The notes under the pieces are model-generated. The model made no database searches. It worked only from the letters and a program-made list of their open reading frames with translations, and was not told the DNA's origin. DNA of 8,668 nucleotides from QALR01 sp045646925 (GTDB lineage: Bacteria > Bacillota > Clostridia > Oscillospirales > CAG-272). This document shows, piece after piece, positions 1 through 7,080 of this stretch (its first letter is position 1; each line of letters opens with the position of its first letter). The translations under genes were made by a program, and so were the position numbers. The stretch covers positions 1 through 8,668 of the forward strand of contig JAZRLQ010000207.1 of the NCBI GenBank assembly GCA_045646925.1, read 5' to 3'.

Positions 1-571
1 CGGACATACGTCCCTTTTCCAGATTGATAACGGGATACGTTGCATCGGGAGTAAATACGTAAGGCGGGAGCTTTTCCTTCGCGCGATAATATGCAAGATC
101 GGAGGAACCGCATTCCTCGTCCGTTCCGACGATCAGACGAACGTTGCTCGAAAGATCGTATCCGCATTCCTTAAGCGCTCTCATTGCAAAAAGAACGGCG
201 ATCGCGGGACCTTTATCGTCGGAGGTACCTCTGCCGTAAAGCTTACCGCCGCTGAGCGTCAAAGTATAGGGAGGGTATTTCCATCCCGTTCCTTCGGGAA
301 CGACGTCCAGATGGCAAAGCACCCCGAGCTTATTTTCCTTCGTGGGATCCATGTCGATCGTTCCTACGTAATTTTCGTGATTGGTAACGCTGAAACCGAA
401 GTTCTTCGCCATATCCAACATTTTTGCAAGCGCGCGCGCATTTTCCTTACCGTAAGGCATATCTCCTTCAGGAGCGGCCTTGACGCTGGGAATAGAAACG
501 AGAGAAGACAGACAATTGATCATTTCATTTGCATGATCATCTATATACTTATTGATTTTCGAAGGCATCAT
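1..571 (-). CDS. pepV: PepV-like M20 family metallo-dipeptidase, N-terminal part (cut by window edge)
   Basis: Seen: an open frame of 190 residues running off the left edge. It carries the M20 zinc-peptidase motifs in order: HLDVVP (His87, Asp89), GRGTSDDKGP (Asp119, the bridging metal ligand), TDEECGSSD (Glu152 as general base, Glu153 as ligand) and FTPDATYP (Asp176). Their spacing matches PepV of lactobacilli almost residue for residue. Family knowledge: these are cytoplasmic di-zinc peptidases that cut dipeptides and some short peptides for amino-acid supply. The C-terminal His ligand and lid domain lie outside the window. Start: I chose the ATG at 569-571 because a GAAAGGA site (583-589) sits 11 nt upstream; an in-frame ATG at 593-595 would add 8 residues but has no such site. 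The gene lies 33 nt after recX and is probably cotranscribed with it. It could be another M20 dipeptidase of the same subfamily, so the symbol is tentative. Confidence 0.85.
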   Translation of the reverse strand, partial: MMPSKINKYIDDHANEMINCLSSLVSIPSVKAAPEGDMPYGKENARALAKMLDMAKNFGFSVTNHENYVGTIDMDPTKENKLGVLCHLDVVPEGTGWKYPPYTLTLSGGKLYGRGTSDDKGPAIAVLFAMRALKECGYDLSSNVRLIVGTDEECGSSDLAYYRAKEKLPPYVFTPDATYPVINLEKGRMS

Positions 572-604
572 TTGAACATCATTCCTTTCAATCATTTACA
601 AATT

Positions 605-1264
605 TTATTCAGCTTCGTCGCGAAGGAGCGCCATTGCTTCACGGATCTCCTGATAGGAAAAACCGTAACGCATAAGCGCGGATATCGCTTTATTTTTTTC
701 TTCGGTATACTCAAAAATACCGATACCGCCCATCGAGCGGATACGGCCGGCGCAGATCTCTGAAAAATCGATCTCCGTCAGCTCCAATGCTTCACGGATC
801 ACATCTTCGGGAAAGCCCTTCGCAAACATTTCCCTCCTTATGCGATTTTTTCCGTAATGCTTATGACGAGCTAGATTTTCCGCAAACAGAAAAGCATCGT
901 CACGTTCCCGTATATAACCCTTTTCCTTCAAATATTCCACGGCTTGCTCTGCGATCTCATCGGGATATCCCTTCATTTTCAATTTATGAGACAAAGTGCG
1001 AGCCGTATTACGTGCATAACCAAGCAAGTTGATTCCCTTCTTGACCGCGGAATGCAGCTTCATACAGCGAAGGATCTCTTCACACAGATCTCTTTCGATC
1101 GGAAGCGGCGACCGCAGAGTCAAAGGCAATCCGATATCCGCAAACATCGCAGCGGAAATCGTCCCCTTGATCTGCTGTACGTCTTTTCCGTTAGAGATCT
1201 CCATGGAGATCTCTGCTTCCTCGCCATTCCCGACCGCAAGGATGCGATATACGGAAATTTTCAT
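605..1264 (-). CDS. recX: RecX, regulator of RecA
   Basis: Role (family knowledge): RecX binds in the groove of the RecA filament and limits filament extension and ATPase activity. Seen: 219 residues from the ATG, mostly helical, with RecX tandem three-helix repeats. An N-terminal section of about 60 residues rich in strands is followed by LLGYARNTARTLSHKLKMKG (about 80-99), EQAVEYLKEKGYIRERDDAF (107-126), RHKHYGKNRIRREMFAKG (133-150) and a last repeat near 186-215. The length lies between that of E. coli and Bacillus RecX. The ATG at 1262-1264 lies 2 nt after the recA stop; a TTG at 1268-1270 overlaps that stop and is an alternative start. No strong Shine-Dalgarno site is visible, which fits translational coupling to recA. 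A perfect 22-bp palindrome lies near the 5' end of the gene. Confidence 0.88.
   Translation of the reverse strand: MKISVYRILAVGNGEEAEISMEISNGKDVQQIKGTISAAMFADIGLPLTLRSPLPIERDLCEEILRCMKLHSAVKKGINLLGYARNTARTLSHKLKMKGYPDEIAEQAVEYLKEKGYIRERDDAFLFAENLARHKHYGKNRIRREMFAKGFPEDVIREALELTEIDFSEICAGRIRSMGGIGIFEYTEEKNKAISALMRYGFSYQEIREAMALLRDEAE
1193..1214. repeat. Perfect 22-bp palindrome inside the 5' part of recX
   Basis: The half-site AGAGATCTCCA is followed at once by its exact reverse complement, with no spacer. It falls within recX codons that read EISMEIS, so part of the symmetry comes from a short peptide repeat. It could extrude as a cruciform, or fold imperfectly in RNA because there is no loop. 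No function is known to me. Confidence 0.8.
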
Positions 1265-1266
1265 TT

Positions 1267-2403
1267 TCAATCGTCGTTTTCGATATCGAGCAGACGGATA
1301 TCGAATTCATCTCCGTCTTCATCACCGTCGCCGTCATCCTCGTCAAGAGAATATGCGTCGTCTGCGGTAAGATCGATATCTTTGCCACGAAGCTTGATCT
1401 TTTCTTCCAATTCCTTCATCAAAGCTTCGTTTTCAGCAATCGCCTTCTTGGTATTTTCCTTACCCTGAGCAACCTTTTCGCCGTTGTAGGAGAACCAGGA
1501 ACCGCTCTTCTGAATGATACCGAGCTCGATCGCAACGTCAATGATCTCTCCCGCTTTGGAGATTCCCTTACCGTAAATGATATCGAATTCAGCAACACGG
1601 AAAGGAGGAGCGACCTTATTTTTTACTACTTTACATTTTACACGGTTACCGAATACTTCGTCACCCTGCTTCAGATTTTCAACCTTACGAACGTCGATAC
1701 GAACGGAAGCATAGAATTTCAGTGCGCGACCGCCGGTCGTGGTTTCGGGGTTGCCATACATAACGCCAACCTTTTCACGAAGCTGGTTGATAAAAATAAC
1801 AACACAGTTCGTTTTGGAAATGGAGCCGGAAAGCTTACGGAGCGCCTGGCTCATCAGTCTCGCCTGAAGACCTACGTGGCTGGAGCCCATATCACCGTCG
1901 ATTTCCTGCTGAGGTACCAGCGCCGCAACGGAGTCAACAACGACAACGTCGATCGCGCCGGAACGAACGAGAGCATCCGTGATCTCAAGCGCCTGCTCAC
2001 CACTATCGGGCTGAGATACGATCAGATTATCAATATTTACGCCAAGCGCTTTTGCATAAACGGGATCGAGCGCGTGTTCCGCGTCGATAAAAGCCGCTTC
2101 ACCGCCGAGCTTCTGAACCTCTGCAGCGATATGGAGCGCGACGGTCGTTTTACCGGAGGATTCCGGTCCGAAGATCTCAACGATTCTTCCCTTCGGAACA
2201 CCTCCAATACCGAGAGCGAGGTCAAGTGTGAGAGAGCCTGTAGGAACTGCTTCTACGTTCATGTGTGCGTTTTCGCCGAGTTTCATGACCGTGCCCTTAC
2301 CGAAATCCTTCTCAATCTGAGAGAGCGCGGTTGCGAGTGCCTTCTTTCTGTCTTCCGCAGAAACGGGAGACACAACGGCATTCTTCTTTTTCTTTTCTGC
2401 CAT
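1267..2403 (-). CDS. recA: RecA recombinase
   Basis: Role: an ATP-dependent DNA strand-exchange protein and the coprotease that triggers LexA self-cleavage in the SOS response; it acts on single-stranded DNA in the cytoplasm. Seen: 378 residues. Walker A is GPESSGKTT (79-87), the catalytic Glu is in DAEHALDP (Glu109), Walker B is VVVVDSV (153-159), the L1 region is near 165-175, and the L2 loop with its GNPETTTGG core is at 217-225. All core motifs are intact. The C-terminal tail is strongly acidic: about 15 of the last 26 residues are Asp or Glu, whereas E. coli RecA has about 7 in its final 25. Such tails damp filament formation and make it magnesium dependent (established for E. coli). The ATG is supported by AGAAAGGA at 2415-2422, 11 nt upstream. 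No LexA operator is recognisable in the 80 nt before it. It lies downstream of gyrA and is coupled to recX. Confidence 0.98.
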   Translation of the reverse strand: MAEKKKKNAVVSPVSAEDRKKALATALSQIEKDFGKGTVMKLGENAHMNVEAVPTGSLTLDLALGIGGVPKGRIVEIFGPESSGKTTVALHIAAEVQKLGGEAAFIDAEHALDPVYAKALGVNIDNLIVSQPDSGEQALEITDALVRSGAIDVVVVDSVAALVPQQEIDGDMGSSHVGLQARLMSQALRKLSGSISKTNCVVIFINQLREKVGVMYGNPETTTGGRALKFYASVRIDVRKVENLKQGDEVFGNRVKCKVVKNKVAPPFRVAEFDIIYGKGISKAGEIIDVAIELGIIQKSGSWFSYNGEKVAQGKENTKKAIAENEALMKELEEKIKLRGKDIDLTADDAYSLDEDDGDGDEDGDEFDIRLLDIENDD

Positions 2404-2441
2404 ACTAATGATGATCCTTTCTTTTCAGAGCATATACACAT

Positions 2442-2472
2442 CCATTTCCGTTGTTTTCGACAACGGAAATGG
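2442..2472 (-). promoter_or_regulatory. 12-bp perfect hairpin between gyrA and recA
   Basis: Arms at 2442-2453 and 2461-2472 are exact inverted repeats (CCATTTCCGTTG and its complement) around a 7-nt loop. The structure begins 11 nt after the gyrA stop and ends 38 nt before the recA start. In the minus-strand transcript it is followed by AUGUGUAUAU rather than a U run, so it is not a canonical intrinsic terminator. It may be a leaky terminator, an mRNA 3'-end stabiliser for gyrA, or an operator for recA. Confidence 0.6.
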
Positions 2473-2483
2473 CATTATTTCAA

Positions 2484-5012
2484 TTAAATTTCGTCTTCGT
2501 CTGCGATGGGAAATGCAATATCCTGCGCCGCCATCGCTTCGCTCTTTTCAATGGAAGCTTCAATCTCCGCCGCTTCCTCTTCATCAGATTTCGTTGCCGC
2601 AAAGCTGATGATACGGTTATTATCGGACAGACGCATAACGATAACGCCCGTGGTGTTATTGCCCTCGTAAACGGGAATTCCGTTTACGGGAGTACGGATG
2701 ATCGTACCGTCGTCCGTAATGATCATGATATCGTCGTTTTCTCCGACGGTAGCGATTCCGGCGAGCGCACCCGTCTTATCCGTCAGCTTCTGACAGATAA
2801 CGCCCGAAGTACCTCTGTTGTGAGCCGTATAGGAATCGAAGCGGTTTCTCTTACCGAAGCCCTTTTCGGTCAACGTGATCAGATATTTTGCTTCGTCCGC
2901 GATCGCAACGCCGACAACGTAGTCATCGTCACGCATTTTGATACCGCGTACGCCTCTCGCCGCACGACCCATAACGCGAGCGTCGGTTTCCTGGAAACGA
3001 ACCGCCTTGCCGTCGTGCGTCGCGATGACGATATCATTATCACCGGTTGTATGTTTAACGAAAACAAGCTCGTCACCTTCGTCGAGATTGATGGCGATCT
3101 TGCCGCCCTTTCTCTGATATTCGAAGTCCTTGATATTGGCTCTCTTGACGATACCTTTCTTCGTGACCATGACGAAATATTCGTTTTCTTCAAATCCCGC
3201 AACGGAGATGATAGAAGTGACCTTCTCGCCTTCCTGCATATCAATGACGTTGACGATATTGGTTCCCTTTGCCGTTCTGGAGGCTTCGGGGATCATATAC
3301 GCCTTTTTCATATAAACACGGCCCTTGTCAGTAAAGAGAAGCAAATAGCTGTGAGAGTTTACGATAATAACGTCCTTTACGTAGTCCTCTTCCTTCGTTG
3401 CCATACCAATGATTCCCTTACCGCCGCGTTTCTGCGCCGTGTAGGTAGCCGCGGGAGCGCGCTTGATATAACCTGCGCCGGACATGGTGATCACGCATTC
3501 ATGACGGTCGATCAGATCCTCGTCGATAATATTGTCGATCGCATCCACGAGCTGCGTACGTCTGACGTCGGAGAATTTTTCCTTTATCTCAAGAAGCTCT
3601 TTTTCAATAATTTCCTTCAGTTTGGATTCATCCGCGAGAATGGATTCCAGCTCGTCGATCAAAGCGAGCTTGGCAGCCAATTCTTCCTCAATCTTCATTC
3701 TTTCGAGACCGGCAAGGCTACCGAGCGTCATATCAACGATCGCCTGCGCCTGAATCTGAGAAAGTCCGAAGCGTTCCACGAGAGCATCCCTTGCATCCTG
3801 CTTGGAAGCGCTCTTTCTGATGGTATCGATGATCGCATCGATCGAATCCAGCGCCAGCTTCAAGCCTTCGAGAATGTGAACGCGTGCGCGCGTTTTTTCA
3901 AGGTCAAATACGGTTCTGCGTCGGATCACTTCTTCCTGATGAGCAATATAATTGCGGAGGATCTCACGAAGACCGAGTACTCTCGGTTCGCCGTTTACGA
4001 GCGCGATCATGTTGACCGCGCAGGTATCCTGAAGCTGCGTATATTTGTAAAGCTGATTCAGAATGACCTGACCATTCGCATCACGCTTATACTCGATCAC
4101 AATCTTCATGCCCGCCTTACCGGATTCATCGCGAAGCGCCGTGATACCTTCCACGCGCTTATCCTTTACAAGATCTGCGATCGATTCAACGAGCAAGCTC
4201 TTGTTGACCTGATAAGGAATTTCCGTAATGATGATACGGCGTTTCTTTTCATCAATATCCGCCTTCGCGCGAACAATGATTCTTCCCTTACCCGTCTGAT
4301 ACGCCTGATAAATTCCCGTTGTACCGCAGATCATTGCGCTCGTGGGGAAGTCGGGCCCCTTGATAAACGTCATCAGATCGGGAACCGTCGCATCAGGGTG
4401 TTTCATGAAATAGATCGTACCGTCGATCACTTCACCGAGGTTGTGCGGAGGAATATTCGTTGCCATACCTACCGCAATACCGACGGAGCCGTTGACGAGA
4501 AGATTCGGGAATCTGGAAGGCAATACCTGCGGCTCCTGTTTGCTGTTATCAAAGTTCGGAGAGAAATCCACAACGTTTTTCTCAATATCCGTCATCATTT
4601 CGTTTGCGAGCTTGGAGAGTCTCGCCTCTGTATAACGGTAAGCAGCCGCGCCGTCACCGTCCACGTTACCGAAGTTACCGTGACCGTCGACCAACGTATA
4701 TCTCATATTAAAGGGCTGCGCAAGACGAACCATCGCGTCGTATACGGAAGCATCTCCGTGAGGATGGTAACGTCCGAGTACGTTACCGACCGTTGTTGCG
4801 GATTTGCAGAACGGTCTGTCGTACGTCAGTTTTTCCTGATACATCGAATACAAGATTCTGCGATGTACAGGCTTGAGACCGTCGCGTACGTCGGGAAGCG
4901 CGCGGGATACGATAACGCTCATCGCATACTCGATGAACGATTTCTGAACACGCTTGCCCATCTCGACGTCAACGATCTTCTGATTTTCATAAGCTAAATC
5001 TTTGTTTTCCAT
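2484..5012 (-). CDS. gyrA: DNA gyrase subunit A
   Basis: Role: the breakage-reunion subunit of the A2B2 gyrase, which introduces negative supercoils. Seen: 842 residues. The N-terminal winged-helix/tower region holds the catalytic tyrosine in YRYTEARL (Tyr127). The quinolone-determining loop reads RYHPHGDASVYDAMVR (81-96). A coiled coil follows (about 360-500), then the C-terminal beta-pinwheel opening with the GyrA box QKRGGKG (527-533), which separates gyrase from topoisomerase IV. An acidic tail ends the protein (about 809-842). Odd points: Ala88 occupies the E. coli Ser83 position, and the usually conserved DMRLQRLTGLE stretch reads DMTLGSLAGLE (428-438). The start is supported by AGAAAGG at 5022-5028, 9 nt upstream. 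It lies 92 nt after gyrB, the usual Firmicute arrangement, and upstream of recA, which is less usual. Confidence 0.98.
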   Translation of the reverse strand: MENKDLAYENQKIVDVEMGKRVQKSFIEYAMSVIVSRALPDVRDGLKPVHRRILYSMYQEKLTYDRPFCKSATTVGNVLGRYHPHGDASVYDAMVRLAQPFNMRYTLVDGHGNFGNVDGDGAAAYRYTEARLSKLANEMMTDIEKNVVDFSPNFDNSKQEPQVLPSRFPNLLVNGSVGIAVGMATNIPPHNLGEVIDGTIYFMKHPDATVPDLMTFIKGPDFPTSAMICGTTGIYQAYQTGKGRIIVRAKADIDEKKRRIIITEIPYQVNKSLLVESIADLVKDKRVEGITALRDESGKAGMKIVIEYKRDANGQVILNQLYKYTQLQDTCAVNMIALVNGEPRVLGLREILRNYIAHQEEVIRRRTVFDLEKTRARVHILEGLKLALDSIDAIIDTIRKSASKQDARDALVERFGLSQIQAQAIVDMTLGSLAGLERMKIEEELAAKLALIDELESILADESKLKEIIEKELLEIKEKFSDVRRTQLVDAIDNIIDEDLIDRHECVITMSGAGYIKRAPAATYTAQKRGGKGIIGMATKEEDYVKDVIIVNSHSYLLLFTDKGRVYMKKAYMIPEASRTAKGTNIVNVIDMQEGEKVTSIISVAGFEENEYFVMVTKKGIVKRANIKDFEYQRKGGKIAINLDEGDELVFVKHTTGDNDIVIATHDGKAVRFQETDARVMGRAARGVRGIKMRDDDYVVGVAIADEAKYLITLTEKGFGKRNRFDSYTAHNRGTSGVICQKLTDKTGALAGIATVGENDDIMIITDDGTIIRTPVNGIPVYEGNNTTGVIVMRLSDNNRIISFAATKSDEEEAAEIEASIEKSEAMAAQDIAFPIADEDEI

Positions 5013-5049
5013 TTATTTTAACCTTTCTTCTCTTTTCTTTTTATTAAGA

Positions 5050-5075
5050 AAAGTTCGGTAAAAGAAACGAACTTT
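5050..5075 (-). promoter_or_regulatory. Hairpin in the gyrB-gyrA intergenic region, terminator-like
   Basis: Arms at 5050-5057 and 5068-5075 pair exactly over 8 bp (AAAGTTCG with CGAACTTT) around a 10-nt loop; one more G-U pair is possible. In the minus-strand RNA it is followed by UCUUAAUAA, so it resembles a weak intrinsic terminator or attenuator. It lies 29 nt after the gyrB stop and 37 nt before the gyrA start. The stem is only moderately GC-rich. Confidence 0.4.
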
Positions 5076-5104
5076 CGGCGGTATATCCTTCGATCGCCCG
5101 ATCT

Positions 5105-7033
5105 TTAAATATCAAGATCTACCGCGTATTTCGCGTTTTCTTCTATAAATTTACGTCTGGGCTCTACTTTATCGCCCATCAGAACGGAGAAGATCTCGTC
5201 ACAAGCCATCGCATCCTCGATGCCTACGCGCAAAAGCGTTCTCGTTTCGGGATCCATGGTCGTTTCCCAAAGTTGCTCGGGGTCCATTTCACCAAGACCT
5301 TTGTAACGCTCTGCCTGCGCACCGTTTCCGAGCTCGTTGATATAAATATCTCTTTCCTCGTCGGAAAATGCGTAGCGGATCTGTTTGCCCTTATGAACCT
5401 TGAAAAGCGGGGGCTTCGCAAGATAGATATGTCCTTCTTCGATCAATTTTCTCATGTGACGGAAGAAGAAGGTCAGAAGCAATATCTGAATATGTGAACC
5501 GTCAACATCGGCATCGGCCATAATAATGATCTTACCGTAACGAAGCTTTGCGAGATCGAAATCTTCACCGATACCACAACCGAGAGCCTGAATGATCGGG
5601 ATCAGCTGCGTATTGGAATAAACCTTGTCGAGACGGCTTTTTTCAACGTTCAGAACCTTACCTCTCATGGGAAGGATCGCTTGGAACTGGCTGTCTCGTC
5701 CATCCTTTGCGGAACCGCCTGCGGAATTACCCTCGACCAGATAGAGCTCGGTGAACTCGGTGCGCTTTTCGTGACAATCGGCAAGCTTACCGGGAAGACC
5801 CGCGCCCTCCAGAGGGCTCTTTCTTCTTGCATTTTCTCTCGCTTTTCTTGCAGCTTCTCTTGCGCGGGAAGCCGCGATCGCTTTATCTATGATGATCTTC
5901 GCAACGGAAGGATTTTCTTCAAAAAATTCATTGAGCTTGTTGGTTACGAGATTGCTGACAAAGCCTCTGATATCAGAGTTACCAAGCTTGCCCTTCGTCT
6001 GTCCCTCGAACTGCGGCTCCTGCAATTTCACGGAAATAACGGCGCAAATGCCTTCACGCACATCATCGCCGGACAAAGCGTTATCATTGTCCTTCAAGAA
6101 GTTCTTCTTTCTTGCGTAATTGTTGATCACACGGGTGATCGCAGTTTTGAAGCCCTCCTCGTGCGTACCGCCCTCTGGCGTTACGATATTATTGGCAAAG
6201 GACATCATCGTTTCATTGTAGCCGTCGTTATACTGAATGGCGATCTCCACGGATTTGTCATCCGTCTCCGTTGCCATATAGATCACGTTGTGCAGAACTT
6301 CGCCGTGCTTGATCGCATTCAAATGCTCAACGAAGCTGCGGACACCGCCTTCGTAGCAAAGCTCGTTGACGATCAGATCTGCGCCTCTCGCGTCAGTCAC
6401 GGTGATCTTGATTCCCGCATTCAGAAACGCCTGCTCGCGCATACGGTTCAGAATGGTATTGTAATCGAATACCGTCGTTTCCGTAAAGATCTCCGCATCG
6501 GGCATGAATCTTACGTAAAGACCATGTCTGTCTCCGCAGGAACCAACGTGCGCAAAAGGACGGGCAACTCTACCCCTCTCGAAGCGTTCCGTGTACATTT
6601 CGCCCGCGTGACAGTTTTCTATTTCCGTCCAGACGGAAAGAGCGTTAACGACGGACGCGCCTACGCCGTGCAGACCGCCCGAAAATTTATAACCGCCGGC
6701 GCCGAATTTACCTCCGGCATGAAGAACGGTAAATACGACCTCAGCCGTCGGTATTCCGAGCTTCTTGTTGATACCGCCCGGAATGCCTCGACCGTTATCC
6801 TGAACGGAAACGCTTCCGTCCGGGTGGAACGTCACGTCTACCTGATTGCAGACGCCCGCCATCGCTTCGTCGATGGAGTTGTCCACGATTTCATATACGA
6901 GATGATGGAGTCCTCTTTGAGAAGTCGAACCGATATACATACCGGGGCGCTTTCTGACAGCCTCCAAGCCCTCAAGGACTTGGATCTGACTGTCTTCATA
7001 GACTCTTTTCTCGGTGTTTTGATTTTCCGACAT
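5105..7033 (-). CDS. gyrB: DNA gyrase subunit B
   Basis: Role: the ATPase subunit of gyrase, which captures DNA and drives strand passage with GyrA. Seen: 642 residues. The GHKL ATPase domain has YEIVDNSIDEA (Glu48 general base, Asn52 for magnesium), DNGRGIPGG (79-87) and FSGGLHGVGASVVNALS (117-133). A transducer domain follows, with QTKGKLGNSDIR at 345-356. The Toprim domain has EGNSAGGSAK (Glu434) and MADADVDGSH (Asp507, Asp509), and the C-terminal segment contains RYKGLGEMDPEQLW. The length is typical of Gram-positive GyrB, without the roughly 165-residue insert of E. coli. Odd point: Asn436 replaces the near-universal Asp of EGDSAGG (E. coli Asp426), while Arg457 at the E. coli Lys447 position is common in Gram-positives. 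The ATG is supported by AGAAAGGA at 7047-7054, directly after a hairpin. ParE is unlikely given the adjacent gyrA with its GyrA box. Confidence 0.97.
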   Translation of the reverse strand: MSENQNTEKRVYEDSQIQVLEGLEAVRKRPGMYIGSTSQRGLHHLVYEIVDNSIDEAMAGVCNQVDVTFHPDGSVSVQDNGRGIPGGINKKLGIPTAEVVFTVLHAGGKFGAGGYKFSGGLHGVGASVVNALSVWTEIENCHAGEMYTERFERGRVARPFAHVGSCGDRHGLYVRFMPDAEIFTETTVFDYNTILNRMREQAFLNAGIKITVTDARGADLIVNELCYEGGVRSFVEHLNAIKHGEVLHNVIYMATETDDKSVEIAIQYNDGYNETMMSFANNIVTPEGGTHEEGFKTAITRVINNYARKKNFLKDNDNALSGDDVREGICAVISVKLQEPQFEGQTKGKLGNSDIRGFVSNLVTNKLNEFFEENPSVAKIIIDKAIAASRAREAARKARENARRKSPLEGAGLPGKLADCHEKRTEFTELYLVEGNSAGGSAKDGRDSQFQAILPMRGKVLNVEKSRLDKVYSNTQLIPIIQALGCGIGEDFDLAKLRYGKIIIMADADVDGSHIQILLLTFFFRHMRKLIEEGHIYLAKPPLFKVHKGKQIRYAFSDEERDIYINELGNGAQAERYKGLGEMDPEQLWETTMDPETRTLLRVGIEDAMACDEIFSVLMGDKVEPRRKFIEENAKYAVDLDI

Positions 7034-7054
7034 AAAATTTATATCTTCCTTTCT

Positions 7055-7080
7055 GAAAACTCCGGAGATCCGGAATTTTC
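7055..7080 (-). promoter_or_regulatory. Hairpin abutting the gyrB ribosome binding site
   Basis: In minus-strand RNA the arms GAAAAUUCCGG and CCGGAGUUUUC pair over 11 bp, including one U-G wobble, around the loop AUCU. The DNA contains TCCGGA twice (7061-7066 and 7069-7074). The stem ends at 7055 and the gyrB Shine-Dalgarno octamer occupies 7047-7054, so the two touch. The A-tract/U-tract stem base resembles a terminator, but no U run continues beyond it. It may be a leaky terminator for remB or a translational control element. Confidence 0.5.

Noticed and set aside
593..595. Earlier ATG as the start of the dipeptidase gene
   Set aside because: No ribosome binding site precedes it, whereas GAAAGGA at 583-589 is well placed for the ATG at 569-571.
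2454..2490. TTGAAA in the gyrA-recA gap as a possible -35 box for recA
   Set aside because: No acceptable -10 hexamer lies 16-18 bases downstream; the TATATG further on is too far away.
2451..4997. An 848-codon open frame on the plus strand opposite gyrA
   Set aside because: It mirrors gyrA almost exactly, has no recognisable domain or ribosome binding site, and arises because the gyrA codon choice avoids the triplets that would give stops on the other strand.
5105..7033. Topoisomerase IV (parE/parC) rather than gyrase
   Set aside because: The partner A subunit has the GyrA box QKRGGKG and a full pinwheel, and the pair sits next to remB and recF as gyrase does.
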